This document shows positions 49,451 to 60,099 of a stretch of DNA of 64,000 nt, piece after piece. Position 1 is the first letter of the stretch. Each line of letters starts with the position of its first letter. The position numbers and the translations under genes are program-made. Under the pieces are notes generated by a model that worked only from the letters and a program-made list of their open reading frames with translations, searched no databases and was not told the DNA's origin. The DNA is taken from NCBI RefSeq assembly GCF_020424085.1, contig NZ_CP080203.1:248001-312000 (forward strand). The letters are read 5' to 3'. Origin of the DNA: Mycetocola spongiae (GTDB lineage Bacteria > Actinomycetota > Actinomycetes > Actinomycetales > Microbacteriaceae).

Positions 49451-50869
49451 GTGAACGAGTTCCTAAATCTGGATCCGCTGATACTGTCGCGATGGCAGTT
49501 CGGCCTGACCACCATCTATCACTTTCTGTTCGTCCCCCTGACGATTGGAATGGTGACCACGGTTGCCATCTTCCAGACGGCCTGGGTGCGTACCGGAAAG
49601 ATCCACTACCTGCAGCTGACGCAGTTCTTCGGGAAGATCTTCCTGATTAACTTCGCCATGGGAGTGGTCACCGGAATCGTGCAGGAGTTCCAGTTCGGTA
49701 TGAACTGGTCGTCCTACTCGCGGTTCGTGGGCGACGTCTTTGGCGCCCCGCTTGCCCTCGAAGGCCTCCTGGCCTTCTTCCTGGAGGCCACGTTTATTGG
49801 CCTCTGGATCTTCGGCTGGAATAAGCTCTCGCCCAAGCTCCACCTGATGACCATTTGGCTCACCGCCATTGCGTCGATTCTGTCGGCCTATTTCATCATC
49901 GCCGCCAACGCGTTTATGCAGAACCCGGTGGCCTACCAGTACAACGAGGAGCGCGGCCGTGCCGAGCTCACGAGTATTGGTGAGCTGCTCACCAACCCGG
50001 TGGCCGTGGCCGCATTCCCGCACACCATCTTTGCCTGTTTCATGGTGTCCGCCGGCCTGATCATCACGGTCGCCGCCTACCACCTCTCGCGTAATAACCA
50101 CCTCGAGACCATGCGCCCCGCGCTGAAGTTTGGTCTCTGGATGATGATTGTGGCCGGCATCGGCACCGTCTTCTTTGGTGACTCGCTGGGCATTGCGATG
50201 GTTAATACGCAGCCCATGAAGATGGCCGCGGCGGAGGCGCTATATAACACCGCCACCGGAGCGGACGCGTCCTTCTCGCTGTTCACCCTCGGAACCCCCG
50301 ATGGTGTGCACGAGTTGTTCTCGATCCGCGTGCCGTATCTGTTGTCGTTCCTGTCCACCCATACGTTTGATGGAACCGTGGAGGGCATTAACGACCTCCA
50401 GGCCCTGTATACCCAGACCTATGGACCCGGCGAATACGCCCCGATTATCTGGATCACCTACTGGTCGTTCCGCTGGATGATCGCCCTCGGCATGATCCAC
50501 ATCCTCGTCGCCATCGTTGGCCTGTGGCTCACCCGTAAGAACCGTCTGCCCAAGAATAAGTGGGTCTGGAAGGCCGCCATCTGGTCCTTCCCCGCCTCGC
50601 TGCTCGCCATGAGCCTCGGTTGGGTCTTCGCGGAAATGGGACGTCAACCCTGGCTGGTCTTTGGGCTGCTCAAGACCGAGGACGGTGTGTCGCCACACGT
50701 CACGGGCCTTGAGGTGCTGATCTCGCTGATAGCCTTCACCCTGGTCTATGGTTCGCTGATCGTGGTCGAGTTTGGCCTGATCAAGAAGGCCGCCATTGCC
50801 GGGCCCGCCCCGGTGGAAACGTCGACGGACGGCAAGGACACCCCGGTGCCCACCGCCACGGTTTATTAG
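49451..50869 (+). CDS. cydA: cytochrome bd ubiquinol/menaquinol oxidase subunit I
   Basis: 472 aa from GTG 49451. Heme ligands can be located: His24 in RWQFGLTTIYHFLF, and His/Met positions in the following helices; GRQPW near 390 is the conserved quinol-side motif. The Q loop is short, as in Gram-positive bd oxidases. About nine membrane helices. Reduces O2 to water with quinol; needs three hemes, so it is a consumer of the heme pathway at 17-27 kb. Confidence 0.97.
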   Translation: MNEFLNLDPLILSRWQFGLTTIYHFLFVPLTIGMVTTVAIFQTAWVRTGKIHYLQLTQFFGKIFLINFAMGVVTGIVQEFQFGMNWSSYSRFVGDVFGAPLALEGLLAFFLEATFIGLWIFGWNKLSPKLHLMTIWLTAIASILSAYFIIAANAFMQNPVAYQYNEERGRAELTSIGELLTNPVAVAAFPHTIFACFMVSAGLIITVAAYHLSRNNHLETMRPALKFGLWMMIVAGIGTVFFGDSLGIAMVNTQPMKMAAAEALYNTATGADASFSLFTLGTPDGVHELFSIRVPYLLSFLSTHTFDGTVEGINDLQALYTQTYGPGEYAPIIWITYWSFRWMIALGMIHILVAIVGLWLTRKNRLPKNKWVWKAAIWSFPASLLAMSLGWVFAEMGRQPWLVFGLLKTEDGVSPHVTGLEVLISLIAFTLVYGSLIVVEFGLIKKAAIAGPAPVETSTDGKDTPVPTATVY

Positions 50870-50878
50870 GAGTAGATC

Positions 50879-51886
50879 ATGGATCTTGCACAACTCTGGT
50901 TCTGGATAGTTGGCTTCCTCTTTATTGGCTACTTCATCCTCGACGGCTTCGACTTTGGTGTTGGTATGTCCCTGCCCTTCCTGGGCAAATCGGATACCGA
51001 CCGTCGTGTCCTGATTAACACCATCGGTCCGGTCTGGGACCTCAACGAAACCTGGGTCATCGTGGCCGGGGCCTGTCTGTTTGCCGCATTCCCCGAGTGG
51101 TATGCGACACTCTTCGCCGGGTTCTATCTCCCACTGCTCTTAATTTTGATTGCGCTGATCCTGCGCGGTGTCTCCTTTGAGTACCGCCATCAGCGCAAGC
51201 ACGAGAGCTGGAAGCGCCGCTTCGACCTGATGATCGTCGTCGGCTCGGCCATCCCCGCCCTGCTCTGGGGTGTGGCCTTCGCCAACGTCGTGCGCGGAGT
51301 TCCGCTGGATGCAAACCACGATTACATCGGTGGTTTTTTCAACCTGCTGAACCCCTATGCACTGCTGGGTGGAATCACCACGCTGCTGCTGTTCTTCCTA
51401 CACGGACTGTATTTCATCCTGCTGAAGACCGACGGTGATCTGCACGCCCGGGCCAAGGCCCTCGCCCTGAAGGCAGGCATCGTCACCGTTGTGGTGGCTG
51501 CCTCCTTCCTGGTGTGGACCATCATCATGTCCGAGTTCAAGTTCTGGACAATCGTGTGCTCGCTGATCGCGGCCGTGGCCCTGATCGCCGCCGTGCTGCT
51601 GGGCCACCTCGGTCGCGAGGGATGGTCGTTCACGGCCATGGCCGCGACCGTCGCGGCCGCGGTGCTCACGCTGTTTGTCTCGCTGTTCCCGTATGTCATG
51701 CCCGCGAGCAATAACCCCGCCAATGGCCTCACGATTGAGAATGCGTCGTCCTCGGCGTATACCCTTGAGTTCATGAGTTGGGTTGCACTGATCGCACTGC
51801 CGCTGATCCTCCTGTATCAGGGGTGGACGTACTGGGTATTCCGCAAGCGGATTACCAGTGCCACCATCGAGGCGGCCGCGCACTAG
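50879..51886 (+). CDS. cydB: cytochrome bd oxidase subunit II
   Basis: 335 aa, ATG preceded by AGGAG and 9 bp after cydA. The family N-terminus LWFWIVGFLFIGYFILDGFDFGVGM is unmistakable, with WDLNETWVIVAGACLFAAFP and about eight to nine helices following. Wobble positions in cydA and cydB are richer in C (TTC, TAC, AAC) than in most surrounding genes, which may reflect high expression. Confidence 0.97.
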   Translation: MDLAQLWFWIVGFLFIGYFILDGFDFGVGMSLPFLGKSDTDRRVLINTIGPVWDLNETWVIVAGACLFAAFPEWYATLFAGFYLPLLLILIALILRGVSFEYRHQRKHESWKRRFDLMIVVGSAIPALLWGVAFANVVRGVPLDANHDYIGGFFNLLNPYALLGGITTLLLFFLHGLYFILLKTDGDLHARAKALALKAGIVTVVVAASFLVWTIIMSEFKFWTIVCSLIAAVALIAAVLLGHLGREGWSFTAMAATVAAAVLTLFVSLFPYVMPASNNPANGLTIENASSSAYTLEFMSWVALIALPLILLYQGWTYWVFRKRITSATIEAAAH

Positions 51887-51897
51887 CGCGCAACGCC

Positions 51898-53574
51898 ATG
51901 CGACCGTTTGACTCTCGACTCGTAAAATACGCCCGCTCCATCCGAGCCTTTTTGGTCAGCCAAACGCTGATCGGACTGGTGACGATGGCGTGCGTGATCG
52001 GATTTGCCGCGGTACTCACCCTCGTGGTGACCCGGGCCATCGACGGCACTGATTTTGCCGACCTGGTCCCGTGGATCATCGCGCTGGTGGGAATCGCCGC
52101 GCTCCGGGCACTCACGGTATGGGCGAGTGAGACGGTCAGCATGCGCGCGGCCGGCCGGGTCAAGGCGGAACTGCGTTCGGGTATTCTCGACGCCGTTTCG
52201 GCCCTTGGCCCGGCCCGGCTCGCCCGCCGGGGTTCCACCTCGGTGGCCACCCTCACCGGGCGCGGCATGGACGCGCTGGATGAGTATTTCTCCAAATATC
52301 TGCCGCAGCTGGTCCTCACCTGCATCGTGACCCCCGTGATCGTGGTGATCATCTGGTGGCAGGACTGGATCTCGGGCGTGGTCATCGTGATCACGCTCCC
52401 GCTGATCCCCGTGTTTATGGCGCTGATCGGCTGGGCCACCCAGGCGGTACAGCAGCGCCAATGGGACACCCTGGGCCGACTCTCGAGCGGGTTTGTGGAC
52501 CTGCTGGGGGGCATCGCCACCCTGAAGATTTTTGGTCGTCAGCACCGGCAGGTGGGCCGGATGAAGACGATCACCGAGGACTACCGCACGTCCACCATGA
52601 AGGTGCTGCGGGTCACGTTCCTCTCCGGCTTTGTGCTGGAGCTCGCCTCCAGCCTCGCGGTGGCCATCGTGGCGGTGGGCATCGGCCTGCGCCTGATCGA
52701 GGGCTCGCTCTCGCTCGAGGTGGGTCTGTTTGTGCTGCTGCTTGCGCCCGAGGCCTTCCTGCCGCTGCGCAATGTGGGCACCAATTTCCACGCCGCCGCC
52801 GAGGGCGTCACCGCCGCCCAGGAGGCATTTGAGATTCTCGACGCCGCCGAGGCCCTGCCCGCCGCCGCCGTGGTGCCCGCCGCCGCGCGGCCGGGGGAGC
52901 GCCGCGCGCTTGAGCTTGAGGGCGTGATCGCCCGGCATGTGAGCGCCGACGGGGAGGCCGCGGCACCCGCGCTGCACGCCCCCGTGACCGCGACGCTTGC
53001 GCCCGGATCGTTTACCGTCCTGACCGGGCCGAGCGGGGTGGGCAAGTCCAGCCTGGTCTCCGCGATCGCCGGATTCACCGAGTATGAGGGCCGGATCGCG
53101 CTGGCCGGCAGCGATGAGCGCGGCGTGGCCCCGGCCGAGCGCACGTGGCTGTCCTGGAGCCCCCAGCGCTCGGGCCTGATCAGCGGCACCGTGGCCGATA
53201 ACGTGGCCCTGGGTGTGGAGAGCCCCGATCCCGAGCTGCTGCGCTGGGCGCTGGACACCGCCGCTGCCGCGGAGATCAACCCCGCCACAGAGATCGGCGT
53301 GGCCGCCGATGGCCTCTCCGGGGGACAGGCACAGCGCGTGGGAATCGCGCGGGCGCTCTACCGCGCGCGCCGCCTCGACGCCGATGTGCTGATCCTCGAC
53401 GAGCCCACCTCGGCGCTGGATCACGGCACCGAGGAACTGCTCCTGACCAATCTGCGCGCGTTCACCCGCACCGGGCCCGCGCTCCTGATCATTTCGCATC
53501 GCGGGGCCGTCCTGGCCGCCGCCGATGCCGTGCTCGAGATGGCTCCCGCCCGCCCCGCGGTCGTGGCGTCTTGA
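51898..53574 (+). CDS. cydD: heterodimeric ABC transporter subunit CydD
   Basis: 558 aa from ATG 51898. Six-helix exporter membrane domain, then an NBD with Walker A GPSGVGKSS, signature LSGGQAQR and Walker B LILDEPTSALD. CydDC is needed to assemble cytochrome bd; E. coli CydDC was reported to export thiols and, more recently, to handle heme. Third gene of cydABDC. Confidence 0.96.
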   Translation: MRPFDSRLVKYARSIRAFLVSQTLIGLVTMACVIGFAAVLTLVVTRAIDGTDFADLVPWIIALVGIAALRALTVWASETVSMRAAGRVKAELRSGILDAVSALGPARLARRGSTSVATLTGRGMDALDEYFSKYLPQLVLTCIVTPVIVVIIWWQDWISGVVIVITLPLIPVFMALIGWATQAVQQRQWDTLGRLSSGFVDLLGGIATLKIFGRQHRQVGRMKTITEDYRTSTMKVLRVTFLSGFVLELASSLAVAIVAVGIGLRLIEGSLSLEVGLFVLLLAPEAFLPLRNVGTNFHAAAEGVTAAQEAFEILDAAEALPAAAVVPAAARPGERRALELEGVIARHVSADGEAAAPALHAPVTATLAPGSFTVLTGPSGVGKSSLVSAIAGFTEYEGRIALAGSDERGVAPAERTWLSWSPQRSGLISGTVADNVALGVESPDPELLRWALDTAAAAEINPATEIGVAADGLSGGQAQRVGIARALYRARRLDADVLILDEPTSALDHGTEELLLTNLRAFTRTGPALLIISHRGAVLAAADAVLEMAPARPAVVAS

Positions 53575-53591
53575 CAGAAAAGGGTTTCCCC

Positions 53592-55295
53592 GTGACCGGT
53601 ACCACCACACCCGCCCGGCGTGCCACCGCCGCCGATGTGCGCGCCGTGCTGCGCCGCGCCCGCCCGCGCGGCAAGAGTGCCGTGGCCGGGCAGCTTTCCG
53701 GCATCGCCTCCGCGCTGAGCACCGTGGCGCTGATGGCCTGCAGCGCGTTTTTGATCACACGCGCCGCTGAAATGCCGCCCATCCTCTTCCTGAATGCCGC
53801 AATCGTGGGCGTGCGCGCATTTGCGCTGGGCCGGGCATTTTTCCGCTATCTGGACCGGCTATTTAGTCACGATGCGGCGTTCCGCCAGCTGGAAACGGTG
53901 CGCGTGGACCTGCTGCAACGCCTGCTTCCGATCGCCCCGGCCGGGCTGGCGCGCTCCAAGCGCGGCGATCTCCTCTCAACGCTGGTCTCCGATGTGGACG
54001 AGATGCAAAACCTCGGCCTGCGTGTGATCCAGCCGCTCATCACCTCGCTCGGGGTGGCGCTGCTGGCGATCTTCGGAATCGCGCTGCTCTCGCCGATGGC
54101 CGCCCTCGGCCTGGCCGTGGCCCTGATCCTCACGTTTGTGCTGAGCGCCTGGGCGATCTCCGGGGTGGCCGCGCGCGCCGAACGCTCGCTTGCCCCGCAG
54201 CGCGCCTCGCTCATGGATGCACTGCTGGACTATCTCGGCAACCTCGACGTGCTCGTGGCCTATGGGGCCGAGAAGCAGGCCCGGGCCCGCGTGGACCGGA
54301 TCGACGCCGAACTCACCCGTTCGCTGACCCGCCGCGCGAGCGGGGCCGGGCTGGCCGGGGCCGCCCTCGCCCTGTTCACCGGGGTGGCCGTGGCGCTCAT
54401 GCTGATCGCCGGAATCCCCGAGCTGAAGACCGGGCTGACCGGTCCCGGCCTGGCAATCCTGGCGCTGGTGCCGCTCGCGGTCTTTGAGATCGTCGCAAAT
54501 GTGCCGCTCGCGCTGAGCGCCTGGCGCCAGGTCAAGGTCAGCGCCGAGCGCATCGCCGAGGCCACCGCGCCCGCGCGCGCCCAGGACGTGCCCGCCGAGA
54601 CGGGACGCCGGGAGCTGGCCCCCGTGCCCGGGGCCCCCATCCTGGAGCTGACCGATGTGGCGGTGCGCTGGCCCGCCGCGCAGACCGATGCGCTCACGGT
54701 GCCCCACCTGCGGGTGGAGGCCGGCGAATGTGTGCTGATCGAGGGCCCCAGCGGCGCCGGAAAAACCACCCTCGCACAGACCCTGGTGCGTTTCCTCGGC
54801 TACCGCGGCTCGATCACCCTGGGCGGCGAGGACATGGCCCAGCTGCACCCCGATGCCGTGCGCGGCGTGATTGGGCTCTGCGAACAGGTGCCGTATCTCT
54901 TTGACGATACGATCCGCCAAAACCTCCTTTTTGCCCGCGAGGATGCCAGCGAGGCCGAACTGCTGGAAATCCTCGGCGCCGTGGGCCTGGCCGAGTGGAC
55001 CACGCGCCGCGGCGGTCTGGATGCCCGCGTGGGCGAGCGCGGGGCCCTCGTCTCGGGAGGCCAGGCGCAGCGCATCGCGCTGGCCCGCGCGCTGCTCCAC
55101 GATTTCCCGGTGATTGTGCTTGATGAGCCCACCGCAAACGTCGAGGGCGACCTCGCCGCGAGCCTGCTCGCCGAGCTTGTGGCGGTGGCCCGCGACCGGG
55201 AACGCACGATCCTTCTCATCTCCCATGCAGACGTGGATGACACACTGGTTGATCGACGGGTAAATATCGTCGATGGGGTGCTGCGAACCGCGTAG
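53592..55295 (+). CDS. cydC: heterodimeric ABC transporter subunit CydC
   Basis: 567 aa from GTG 53592, which has AAGGG seven bases upstream; a TTG at 53571 overlapping the cydD stop would add seven residues. Membrane domain, then NBD with Walker A GPSGAGKTT, signature VSGGQAQRIALARALL and Walker B VIVLDEPTANVEG. Both NBDs of CydDC look canonical, in contrast to the ABC pair at 13.9-17.3 kb. Confidence 0.95.
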   Translation: MTGTTTPARRATAADVRAVLRRARPRGKSAVAGQLSGIASALSTVALMACSAFLITRAAEMPPILFLNAAIVGVRAFALGRAFFRYLDRLFSHDAAFRQLETVRVDLLQRLLPIAPAGLARSKRGDLLSTLVSDVDEMQNLGLRVIQPLITSLGVALLAIFGIALLSPMAALGLAVALILTFVLSAWAISGVAARAERSLAPQRASLMDALLDYLGNLDVLVAYGAEKQARARVDRIDAELTRSLTRRASGAGLAGAALALFTGVAVALMLIAGIPELKTGLTGPGLAILALVPLAVFEIVANVPLALSAWRQVKVSAERIAEATAPARAQDVPAETGRRELAPVPGAPILELTDVAVRWPAAQTDALTVPHLRVEAGECVLIEGPSGAGKTTLAQTLVRFLGYRGSITLGGEDMAQLHPDAVRGVIGLCEQVPYLFDDTIRQNLLFAREDASEAELLEILGAVGLAEWTTRRGGLDARVGERGALVSGGQAQRIALARALLHDFPVIVLDEPTANVEGDLAASLLAELVAVARDRERTILLISHADVDDTLVDRRVNIVDGVLRTA

Positions 55296-55322
55296 CACGC
55301 GGCAGGAAGCGGAGGACGCCGG

Positions 55323-55814
55323 TTGGCCCTGAGCAGCATTCCCGAGCAGCGCATCGAGAGGCTCAAGACCCTCACGGTATTGGCCCTCGTGCTGGGTGTG
55401 GCCTGGATCTGGAGCGACCTGATTCGCCGCCTGGGGGATGCCAACCACGGCAACGTGATCTCCCTGCTGTTTATGGCGCTGGCGCTTTCGCTTGCGGCCC
55501 TGCTGATCTGCGTGATCCTCCACGCGGGCATTCATCGCCGCGCGGGCTGGGCCCGGATACTGGGCACGATCACCTCGATCGTGGCGCTTGTGGAGGCCAT
55601 TTTTTCGCTGAGCCATATTCCGCGACGCATCGCATCGCGCCTGGGAGACCCGGTCACGGTGGGTGGCATCGGGGGAGAGCCCTGGGTCATCAGCGAACAG
55701 GGCTCGCCCCTGGAGTTGATCCCCGCCGGGGTGCTGGCCCTCCTCACGGTGATCCTCGCGGTGGCCTGGCTGCGGGCGGCATGGTCGCGTCCGGTCGCTA
55801 AGCTGGGCAGGTGA
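55323..55814 (+). CDS. membrane protein of unknown function
   Basis: 163 aa from TTG 55323 with GGAGG seven bases upstream. Four hydrophobic segments: LTVLALVLGVAWIW, VISLLFMALALSLAALLICVIL, ILGTITSIVALVEAIFSL and LIPAGVLALLTVILAVAWL, with an extracytoplasmic-looking loop before the last. No recognised family. Lies 27 bp after cydC and overlaps pabB by 4 bp, so probably part of the same run of transcription. Confidence 0.75.
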   Translation: MALSSIPEQRIERLKTLTVLALVLGVAWIWSDLIRRLGDANHGNVISLLFMALALSLAALLICVILHAGIHRRAGWARILGTITSIVALVEAIFSLSHIPRRIASRLGDPVTVGGIGGEPWVISEQGSPLELIPAGVLALLTVILAVAWLRAAWSRPVAKLGR

Positions 55815-57235
55815 CCTCGCCCTATCGTTCCCGGGTTCTGCCCGGCTGGTATGACCCCGCCACCGCCGCACACTCCCTACTGGCCGATCATCCCCGCTCA
55901 TTCTGGCTGGATGCGGGCAGCTCCGCCACCGCGGGCTGGAGCTATCTGGGCTATGGCCGGCTGCTGATCGAGGTGCGGGACCGCGGAACCCGGGTGCGGG
56001 TCAGCGGCGCGGATGCGGCGGATGCCGAGTATCCGGTGGCCGCCGGCGGCGCCCATGCGCGCGTGGAGGAACTGCTCGCCCAATACGAACTCCCCGCGGC
56101 CGAGGTGCCCGGATTTGGGGGCGGCTGGGTGGGGCTGCTCGGATATGAATACGGCGCGAGCCTCGTGGGTGTGGCCCCCGCACCGGGCCCCGGCGACCTG
56201 CCCGAGGCCGCGTGGCTGCGCAGCGAACGCATGCTGGCGTTTGACCATGCCGCGCGCCGGGTCACGCTGATCGAGCGCGCGGGGCTGCCGCGGGATGAGC
56301 GCTGGGAATGCGGCGGCACGGACCGGGACGCCCCGCCGCCGCCCGCGCCTATCGCGTCGCCGGAGGATGCGCCGCCGCTGAGCGTGAGCTGGCGACACTC
56401 CGATGCACACTACCGCGACCTGGTGCGCGGCTGTATCGCGGCGATCGGGCACGGCGAGGCCTATCAAATCTGCCTCACCAATATGGCCACCATTCCCGGA
56501 CGCTTTGACCCCCGGGACCTATTCCGCCGGCTGCGCGCGCTGAGCCCCAGCCATCACGCGGGCCTGCTGATCCTGGACGGGGCCGCCCTGGTCTCCGCCT
56601 CCCCGGAGACCTTCCTCAGTGCGGACGGCCGCGGCCGCGTGGCCACCCGCCCGATTAAGGGCACGCGGCGGCGCGCGCGGGGGGACGCCGCGGAGGATCG
56701 CCGACTCGCCGCGGAACTGCTCGCCGACGAAAAGGAACGCGCCGAAAACCTGATGATCGTGGACCTATGCCGCAATGACCTCACCCGCGTGGCCGCCCCC
56801 GGAACCGTGAGCGTGAGTGAACTCTTCACCGTGGAAAGCTATGCGCAGGTGCATCAGCTGGTCTCCACGGTCGAGGCGCGGCTGGCCCCGGAAACCGGGC
56901 TCGGCGAGCTGATCGCCGCGATCTTCCCCGCCGGATCGATGACCGGGGCCCCCAAACATCGCGCCATGACGCTCCTCGCCGAATACGAGGAGGGCCCGCG
57001 CGGCGCCTATGCGGGGGCGTTTGGCTATCGCGATTCCCGCGGCACCCTCTCGCTCGCCATGGTGATCCGCAGCATCGTCTGCGGGCCCGATCTTGCGCGC
57101 ATCGGCGCGGGCGGGGGCATCACCGCGCTCTCCGATCCGGGCCGCGAACTGGCCGAGTCCCACCTCAAGGCGGCGGCGCTGCTGAGCGTGCTCCGCGACT
57201 CGGCCGCCGCGGGCCGCACGGGCCCCGACAAATAG
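55811..57235 (+). CDS. pabB: aminodeoxychorismate synthase component I
   Basis: 474 aa from GTG 55811. The chorismate-binding C-terminal domain shows [23 protein letters not shown]-type sequence (PIKGT around 281), [13 protein letters not shown], and [16 protein letters not shown] with the expected catalytic-site residues. PabB makes 4-amino-4-deoxychorismate for folate with ammonia from PabA. Anthranilate synthase I (TrpE) is the closest alternative, but the N-terminus is PabB-like and no trp genes are near. Confidence 0.88.
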   Translation: MTSPYRSRVLPGWYDPATAAHSLLADHPRSFWLDAGSSATAGWSYLGYGRLLIEVRDRGTRVRVSGADAADAEYPVAAGGAHARVEELLAQYELPAAEVPGFGGGWVGLLGYEYGASLVGVAPAPGPGDLPEAAWLRSERMLAFDHAARRVTLIERAGLPRDERWECGGTDRDAPPPPAPIASPEDAPPLSVSWRHSDAHYRDLVRGCIAAIGHGEAYQICLTNMATIPGRFDPRDLFRRLRALSPSHHAGLLILDGAALVSASPETFLSADGRGRVATRPIKGTRRRARGDAAEDRRLAAELLADEKERAENLMIVDLCRNDLTRVAAPGTVSVSELFTVESYAQVHQLVSTVEARLAPETGLGELIAAIFPAGSMTGAPKHRAMTLLAEYEEGPRGAYAGAFGYRDSRGTLSLAMVIRSIVCGPDLARIGAGGGITALSDPGRELAESHLKAAALLSVLRDSAAAGRTGPDK

Positions 57236-57320
57236 CGGTAATCTAGGGGAATCCACAGATCAGCCCGCCTCCCCGCCGGAAATTCCCGCCGGGTGGGCGG
57301 TTATTTCGAATGAGAGTCAC

Positions 57321-59843
57321 GTGAGCACTAACGAGCCCATCATCGACGAAGCAGAAAAATACGACTTCGCCGCCATCCAGGACCGCTGGCTGGGTGTCTG
57401 GGACGAGCTTAAGCCCTTTGCCACCGCGGATACCCCCGCCGATGCACCGCGCAAATACGTGCTCGATATGTTCCCCTACCCCTCGGGCGATCTGCACATG
57501 GGACACGCCGAGGCCTTTGCCCTGGGCGATGTCATGGCGCGCTATTGGCGCGGCCGCGGCTATGCCGTAATGCACCCGATCGGCTGGGACTCCTTTGGCC
57601 TGCCCGCGGAGAACGCCGCGATTAAGCGCGGTATCGACCCGCGCGAGTGGACCTACGCCAATATCGATCAGCAGCGGGCGTCCTTCCGCCGCTATGCCCC
57701 CTCGTTTGACTGGGATCGTGAGATCCACACCAGCGACCCCGAGTACTACCGCTGGAACCAGTGGCTGTTCCTGAAGCTCTACGAAAAGGGGCTGGCCTAT
57801 CGCAAGGACAGCGCCGTGAACTGGTGCCCCGTGGACCAGACCGTGCTCGCCAATGAGCAGGTGGTTAACGGGCGCTGTGAGCGTTGCGATTCCCTCGTGA
57901 CCAAAAAGAAGCTTAACCAGTGGTATTTCAAGATCACCGATTACGCTGATCGCCTCGTGGACGACCTGGACACGCTGGAGGCTACGTGGCCGTCCAAGGT
58001 GCTGAGCATGCAGCGCAACTGGGTGGGCCGCTCCTATGGCGCCGATGTGAGTTTTGAAATCGAGGGTCGCGCGGAGGCCGTGGAGGTATATACCACCCGT
58101 CCCGATACCCTGTTTGGGGCCACGTTTATGGTGGTCGCGCCCGATTCGGATCTCGCCGAGGAGCTGGTGGCGGGGGCCTCCGAGGCCACGCGCACGGCCT
58201 TTGCCGCGTATCTGGACGAGGTCAAAAAGTCGAACGATATCGACCGTCAGGCCACCGACCGCGAGAAGACCGGCCTGTTTATCGAGCGCTATGCGATCAA
58301 CCCTGTCAACGGCGAACGCCTGCCGATCTGGGTGGCCGATTATGTGCTGGCCGATTATGGGCACGGCGCGATCATGGCCGTACCCGCGCACGATCAGCGC
58401 GACCTGGACTTCGCCCGCAAATTTGATCTGCCCGTGCGCGTGGTGGTGCAGACCAGCCCGCTGGAGGGTGCGGAGGCCGTGGCCGATCCCGCGGAATCCG
58501 GCATTGCGCTGGCCGGCGAGGGTGAACTGATCAACTCGGGAGAGTTCAACGGACTGCCCAAGGCCGAGGCCATTGCCCGCGTCACGGCGCAGCTGGACGA
58601 GCGCGGCCTGGGCCACTCGGCTAAAAACTATCGCCTGCGCGACTGGCTGATTTCGCGTCAGCGCTATTGGGGCACCCCGATCCCGATCATCCACTGCGAG
58701 GCCTGTGGCGAGGTGCCCGTGCCCGAGGATCAGCTCCCCGTGACGCTGCCGCCCGCCGAGGGCCTGGACCTGCAGGCCAAGGGTAAGAGCCCGCTGGGTG
58801 CCGCCGAGGACTGGGTCAACGTGAGTTGCCCGCGCTGTGGCGGGGCCGCGCTGCGCGATTCCGATACCATGGACACCTTTGTGGACTCCTCCTGGTACTT
58901 CCTGCGTTTCCTGTCGGCGAATTCCGATCGGGTGGCTTTTGATGTGGAGGAGGCCAAGCGCTGGGCCCCCATCGACCAGTACGTGGGAGGCGTGGAGCAC
59001 GCGATCCTGCACCTGCTGTACTCGCGGTTTATGACCAAGGTGCTGCACGACCTGGACTATGTGGACTTTGTGGAGCCGTTCACCTCGCTGCTGAACCAGG
59101 GCATGGTGCTCATGGACGGCGCCAAGATGAGCAAGTCCAAGGGCAACCTGGTGGAGTTCCAGGGCGAGCTGGACGCCTATGGTGCCGATGCGTTGCGCGT
59201 CACGCTGGCCTTTGCCAGCCCGCCCGAGGACGATATCGACTGGGCCGATGTCTCGCCCGCCGGTGCCGCCAAGTTCCTGGCGCGCGCGTGGCGCGTGGCC
59301 AAGGATGTGGCCACCGAGCCGGGCACCAGCCCCGAGGGCGGGGACCGCGCGCTGCGCCGGGCCACGCACCAGTTCCTCACGGATGCACCGGGCCTGGTGG
59401 AATCCTATAAGTTCAACGTGGTGGTGGCGCGGCTCATGGAGCTGACCAATATCACGCGGCGCACGATCGACGCGGGTGCGGGGGCGGCCGATCCGGCCGT
59501 GCGCGAGGCCGCCGAGACCATCGCGACCGGGCTGAACCTGTTTGCGCCCTATGCGTCCGAGGACATGTGGGCCCACCTGGGGCACCCGGCACCGGTGGCG
59601 CTTGTGGTGTGGAAGGATGCCGATCCGGCGCTGCTCGTACAGGATGCCGTGACCGCGGTCTTCCAGGTGAACGGCAAGGTGCGAGACCGCGCCGAGGTGG
59701 CCACGGATATTTCCGAGGCCGAGCTGGAGGCACTGGCCCGCGGGTCGGAGGCCGTGCAGCGTGCGGTGGGTGAGGGCGAGATCGTGAACGTGATTGTGCG
59801 TGCGCCCAAGCTGGTAAATATTGCGGTAAAGCCGCGCGGCTAG
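57321..59843 (+). CDS. leuS: leucyl-tRNA synthetase
   Basis: 840 aa from GTG 57321. Class I synthetase: HIGH motif as HMGH in [16 protein letters not shown] (about 50-65) and KMSKS in [10 protein letters not shown] (about 600). Zn-ribbon cysteines [12 protein letters not shown] and [10 protein letters not shown], the CP1 editing domain (about 225-410) with the T-rich [12 protein letters not shown], and the C-terminal anticodon-binding domain are present. Bacterial LeuS of standard length. Confidence 0.98.
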   Translation: MSTNEPIIDEAEKYDFAAIQDRWLGVWDELKPFATADTPADAPRKYVLDMFPYPSGDLHMGHAEAFALGDVMARYWRGRGYAVMHPIGWDSFGLPAENAAIKRGIDPREWTYANIDQQRASFRRYAPSFDWDREIHTSDPEYYRWNQWLFLKLYEKGLAYRKDSAVNWCPVDQTVLANEQVVNGRCERCDSLVTKKKLNQWYFKITDYADRLVDDLDTLEATWPSKVLSMQRNWVGRSYGADVSFEIEGRAEAVEVYTTRPDTLFGATFMVVAPDSDLAEELVAGASEATRTAFAAYLDEVKKSNDIDRQATDREKTGLFIERYAINPVNGERLPIWVADYVLADYGHGAIMAVPAHDQRDLDFARKFDLPVRVVVQTSPLEGAEAVADPAESGIALAGEGELINSGEFNGLPKAEAIARVTAQLDERGLGHSAKNYRLRDWLISRQRYWGTPIPIIHCEACGEVPVPEDQLPVTLPPAEGLDLQAKGKSPLGAAEDWVNVSCPRCGGAALRDSDTMDTFVDSSWYFLRFLSANSDRVAFDVEEAKRWAPIDQYVGGVEHAILHLLYSRFMTKVLHDLDYVDFVEPFTSLLNQGMVLMDGAKMSKSKGNLVEFQGELDAYGADALRVTLAFASPPEDDIDWADVSPAGAAKFLARAWRVAKDVATEPGTSPEGGDRALRRATHQFLTDAPGLVESYKFNVVVARLMELTNITRRTIDAGAGAADPAVREAAETIATGLNLFAPYASEDMWAHLGHPAPVALVVWKDADPALLVQDAVTAVFQVNGKVRDRAEVATDISEAELEALARGSEAVQRAVGEGEIVNVIVRAPKLVNIAVKPRG

Positions 59844-59861
59844 CCCGCGCGTAGCCGTCGG

Positions 59862-59906
59862 CGGCGGTATCGGGACGTGGATAACACGACCCGGTACCGC
59901 CGTTTT
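59862..59906 (+). terminator. intrinsic terminator after leuS
   Basis: Stem CGGCGGTATCGGG / CCCGGTACCGCCG (59862-59874 and 59890-59902, one G-T pair), 15-nt loop, followed by TTTT. Starts 19 bp after the stop. Confidence 0.8.
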
Positions 59907-60099
59907 GGTATTCCGGATGCGTGGGGGTTGCCCGGGTTGCGACGGTTTCGGGGGCGGCCGAGGCGCGATGCGTGCCGGGGAGGGGAGGATTTCCCGAGGC
60001 GGGAGGGGGCGTTTTCCACAGTCCCGACAAGGCGCATGGCCTTTCCCCAGCTCCCACCCCCTCGCGGATTTTCCCCTCCCATTTTTCTAGCCTGGGGGC

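Noticed and set aside
57264-57300. T-box or attenuator upstream of leuS
   Set aside because: Only short GC direct repeats (CCGCCGG twice) are present; no T-box specifier or antiterminator sequence and no stable inverted repeat could be found.
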